This document shows positions 61,091-64,000 of a DNA stretch of 64,000 nucleotides, piece after piece. The stretch is from Sclerodactyla briareus. Lineage: Eukaryota; Echinodermata; Holothuroidea; Dendrochirotida; Sclerodactylidae. Positions within the stretch are counted from its first letter, which is position 1. Every line of letters begins with the position of its first letter. A model generated the notes under the pieces. The model was not told where the DNA came from and made no database searches. It worked only from the letters and a program-made list of their open reading frames with translations. The position numbers and the translations under genes are program-made. The stretch lies in contig JAODTK010001144.1 in assembly GCA_026419785.1 (NCBI GenBank), positions 1 to 64,000 on the forward strand, read 5' to 3'.

Positions 61091-61680
61091 CGCATGTCAC
61101 CTTCACGTCGCACTCGCTTTCCCCGAAGCCAGCACGTCCGCTCGAGCGTCGCGCCCTGTCCGCTGAGGGGCAGAACCATACGGCCCGTTTACGGAGCAAA
61201 ACCACAGGCTCACCCAGAGGTAGCCGTGCTCGATGCAGCCGTCTCCTCTGCCGTCTCCACTCCGTGGACCAATGCTAACTCGACGCAGTCAGCATCACCT
61301 TCCCGTCGGACCTCCGCTTTCCCCTAAGCCAACGTTCGCTCAATCGCCCGCCCTTGTCCCGCGAGAAGGACAGAACCACGGCACCTTTTACGGAGCGCCG
61401 TCTCACCTTCCCGCGTAGCCGTGCTCTCTGCAGACGCTCTGCCGATCTCTCCGTGGACCCCATGGCTTTCCTTCAACGCCGTCATCACCTTTCATGTCGG
61501 ACGGCGTTTTTTCCTGAAGTTCAGCAACGTTCGCTCGACCGACTCCGCCCCGTTCGTGGAGACAGAACCGTCCGGCCCATTTACGAGAACCGGCTATACA
61601 CCCCGAGTAGCCGTTGCTCCCTACAGCCGTCCCTGTTACAGACCGTGCTAGGCGACCCCCTGACCAGCGGAGTGATACGT
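61090..61680 (+). repeat. ~195-bp tandem repeat, three copies
   Basis: The words CATCACCTTCCCGTCGG, CCCCTAAGCCAACGTTCGCT and GACAGAACCACGGCAC, in variants, fall at about 61097, 61293 and 61487, with spacings of about 194-196 bp. Copies differ by substitutions and indels. The open frames in several frames are by-products. Confidence 0.8.
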
Positions 61681-61684
61681 GTGT

Positions 61685-63230
61685 GTGGGTTCCCTGTTCC
61701 AGCCTGTACTTTGTCTCACTAGAGACTCCGGAGCGGGTCTGCCCTTCAGAGACGTGAACCGTCTCTTCCCGGCCTCCCCGAACCGGGTCTGCCCTCCGAG
61801 GCCGTGGAGGCTCTCCGAGCCGTGAACCGTCTCTGTCGTCCGTCTGATCCCGTGTGGTCGACCTCTTTTCCGACCCCCGGGGCGTGGTCAGACTTCTTCG
61901 CCCTCCCTGATTTAGATAGTCTCCTCCCGAGCCATGGTCGACGCTTCCGCCTCCCGGGTTTTTCCAGTTCCGTGTCTTACTCTATCAGCCGCCTGGCCAG
62001 ACGGGCGCTCCCCTCCCGGGCCGAGGGTTAGCCCCCCTGACTCCTCCGGAGCCTTCATCCCACTTCTTCTACTCCTTCGACTCTCCTGAGCCTATCAACC
62101 CTCCCGCAGCCGCGGTGCGACTTTCCCGTCCTCCTCTGGAGCTGCGGACCGCCTCTTCATGCCATCCGAAGCCAGCTCCCCTAGAACGCCAGCAAACACT
62201 GTTTCGCTCATGACCCGGCTTGCATAGCCGGAGCCCGACACTTCCTGCCCTCCTTTGTAGATCGCCCTACAGAGAAGCCGAGGATCAGGACTGACCTGCC
62301 AACTCACCAGAGCAGTGGTCAGACCTTCCTTGCCCTCCGGGTGAGATCACTCTACCGAGCCGGATCGAGCCTGCCAACTCTCCAAGCAGTGGTCCCACCT
62401 CTTCCTGCCGGGCTCCCTTGGCTGTCCCCTGGGATTGTTTTCATCCCGATCTTCCTAGCCGTAGTCCGCTCCTCTCCCTGCCCCTGTGTGTAGGTCGGCC
62501 CTACCGAGCATAGGATCGGGCCTGCCGACTCTTTCTGCCCTCCCTGAGCCGCATCGACTCTCCGGCCGTGTGTGGGCTCACCCGTGATCCGACCCTTTAG
62601 GCCCTCCCGGGCCGGATTGGTACTCCCAAGCCGGCGGTCGCAGGCCGCGCACCTATCTTTCGACATCCGAACCAGGTCAGCTCCTTCGAGGCGGTGGGTC
62701 GACCCCACGGGCGGTCCTTGGTCGTGTTCACACGTCGAAGACTACCTCTCACTCTGCCCGTCGGAATTCTATCCACGGTTGAGAGGCGTCAGGTGTGGGT
62801 GCCGGTGCGGCGATCACGGCCACTGGTACGGGTGAAACAAACGAAGTTCGTTCGCAACGCACATCAACTCTCTTCTTTCTTCCTTTGTGTCGCTTTTCTC
62901 AGCCCCTCCGGCATCGAAGGCTTTCTCTTTCCGTGTGGGGTATAGAACCTCGCAAGGCCCAATTCTGACAAGGTTTCCTGGGGTTTTCACATGTGCACTA
63001 CCCCTTTGCACCGCGAGCCTGGAGAGGTCCGGGCCCCCCCGAGCGCCCGATGCTATACGCTGTCTTTCGCGCGACGTATGCGAGCGTCTGTGTGTTTACC
63101 ACACGACGTTCGTTTCATGCGCTTTCTCCAACACAGTCTCGGCCTAGCCGCACGAGGGCTGCTCTGCATCTCTACAACCGACCAACAACCCCGCTTCGTG
63201 ACGGACAGTCCTGCCTCCAGTTGCCCGTCT
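61685..63230. other. GC-rich, C/T-rich stretch, degenerate short repeats
   Basis: Short words such as CGGGTCTGCCCT, GTGAACCGTCTCT and GAGCCGTG recur between 61730 and 62300, suggesting further degenerate tandem repeats. A 76-codon frame at 61804-62031 is open but unrecognised. No rRNA or protein gene was identified. Confidence 0.4.
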
Positions 63231-63570
63231 AGTCTGGTGCAAAGTGCATATGGTTAAGTTGAGTAGTGAATAGATTTCACAAAACTTACTGTGTTGTGAT
63301 CTGTGAACTACAATACTTACCCCATATGGACCGACCCACCCTACCGTCCCCACATTCCGTGCATCACGGGGCGTCCTCCTTCGTCAATCGCGCCTCGCCC
63401 CTCAATCCCTTTTGACGCCTCGCCTAGAAAACTAAAAGGACATCGGGTTGCCAGCCCGGTCTACTGTAAAAAGTTGCCAGAATTTTTCAATGGCGCGGGG
63501 TTGGGTGCAAAGTGCAATTGGTGTAAGTATTCATAGTTCACCAGATTCACAAACCCCAGTAGTTATTGTG
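63230..63570. repeat. Mixed direct and inverted repeat pair
   Basis: The word GGTGCAAAGTGCA with a following TTCACAAA word occurs at 63236-63285 and again at 63502-63553 in the same orientation. In addition, TGTGAACTACAATACTTACCCC at 63302-63323 (given in parts: TGTGAACTACA and AATACTTACCC) is the reverse complement of a GTAAGTATT...AGTTCAC stretch at 63521-63540. This closes the GC-rich block and looks like the border of a foldback or rearranged repeat. Confidence 0.6.
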
Positions 63571-64000
63571 AAATATATGTTATATATAGATAATTGATAG
63601 AAAATTAACTGTTACTTCCCCTTTATTTAAACCATCTTCTGAAGTCTCTGAAGACATGTTCCCAATCATTCGAATCCTTTTTTCTTCTCATTTAGTCCAT
63701 GGATACTATTCGTACCTATGTGTTAAGTCAATCAGCTCAATCATATGCTCGATCATGATCGTTTCGACTGCCGCCGAATGCTAAGTCTCGCCAGCACGCG
63801 CAGGCGTCGAGGACGTTGTGTTTTGTAGTTCACATGTAACGTCCCCCAGACGTGATTTTGGTGTGGAGCAGTTAGTGCTCCCCTATTATAGAGGTAGCAT
63901 AGTATTATCCTTTATAATAGACATCTGCTTCACGAAAAAAAAAAAAATTCCGTTATTGCAAACTTCACTCGCCAATTTCTTATTTTGTTTACTAAAAAGT
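63571..64000. other. Non-coding, nothing recognised
   Basis: The end of the window is AT-rich with a poly-A run near 63938-63950. No gene or repeat unit was seen. Confidence 0.45.

Noticed and set aside
58115..63230. rRNA gene
   Set aside because: I looked for conserved core words of 18S, 5.8S and 28S rRNA and saw none; only a spacer-like repeat structure is present.

Overview
The window is nuclear DNA from an animal, most likely a marine invertebrate. Evidence for this is a spliced RhoGEF gene with standard GT/AG introns, broken non-LTR (LINE) and BEL/Pao-type retrotransposons, a tRNA-derived SINE head, many satellite and microsatellite blocks, and long gene-poor stretches. There is no prokaryotic gene packing, no operon, no ribosome-binding-site pattern and no CRISPR array. 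The species cannot be named from the sequence alone. The style (CR1/L2-like LINEs, BEL/Pao, many poly-C/poly-G runs, dense short repeats) fits an echinoderm or hemichordate, but that is inference.

Layout. 0-12.9 kb is non-coding and repeat-rich: a pyrimidine tract, a ~150-bp repeat block, a ~300-bp repeat pair, a GATA array, a LINE reverse-transcriptase fragment (5.7-6.1 kb), a compound palindromic repeat block (7.5-9.6 kb) and a ~120-bp repeat block (11 kb). 12.9-15.7 kb is a decayed LINE with endonuclease and reverse transcriptase. 18.2-19.4 kb is a dimeric satellite, followed by a ~190-bp repeat at 20.3-20.7 kb. 24.7-25.2 kb is an inverted relative of the 2.4-3.1 kb block. 27.8 kb has a SINE head.

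The only host gene I can recognise lies on the + strand. It has a probable first coding exon at 31.46 kb, two exons at 36.0 and 36.45 kb and another at 39.5 kb, which together give the N-terminus and the start of a Dbl-homology (RhoGEF) domain. The rest of the DH domain and any PH domain were not found. A LINE fragment lies on the opposite strand at 35.4-35.9 kb, inside the first visible intron.

41.0-47.4 kb and 50.5-56.8 kb are two diverged copies of the same ~6.3-kb segment, in direct orientation. The 3.1-kb spacer between them holds a 23-G run, a BEL/Pao reverse-transcriptase fragment and a LINE 3' coding end. 58.1-63.3 kb is a GC-rich block with three different tandem repeats (~120, ~75 and ~195 bp) that resembles an rDNA intergenic spacer, but no rRNA gene is visible.

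Reading frames in the LINEs, the BEL fragment and the RhoGEF exons are broken by small indels while conserved residues carry on in the next frame. In the transposons this may be decay. In the RhoGEF exons and in the duplicated segment it looks at least partly like uncorrected long-read error. I found no convincing undescribed system. The most checkable leads are the duplication and the GC-rich repeat block.
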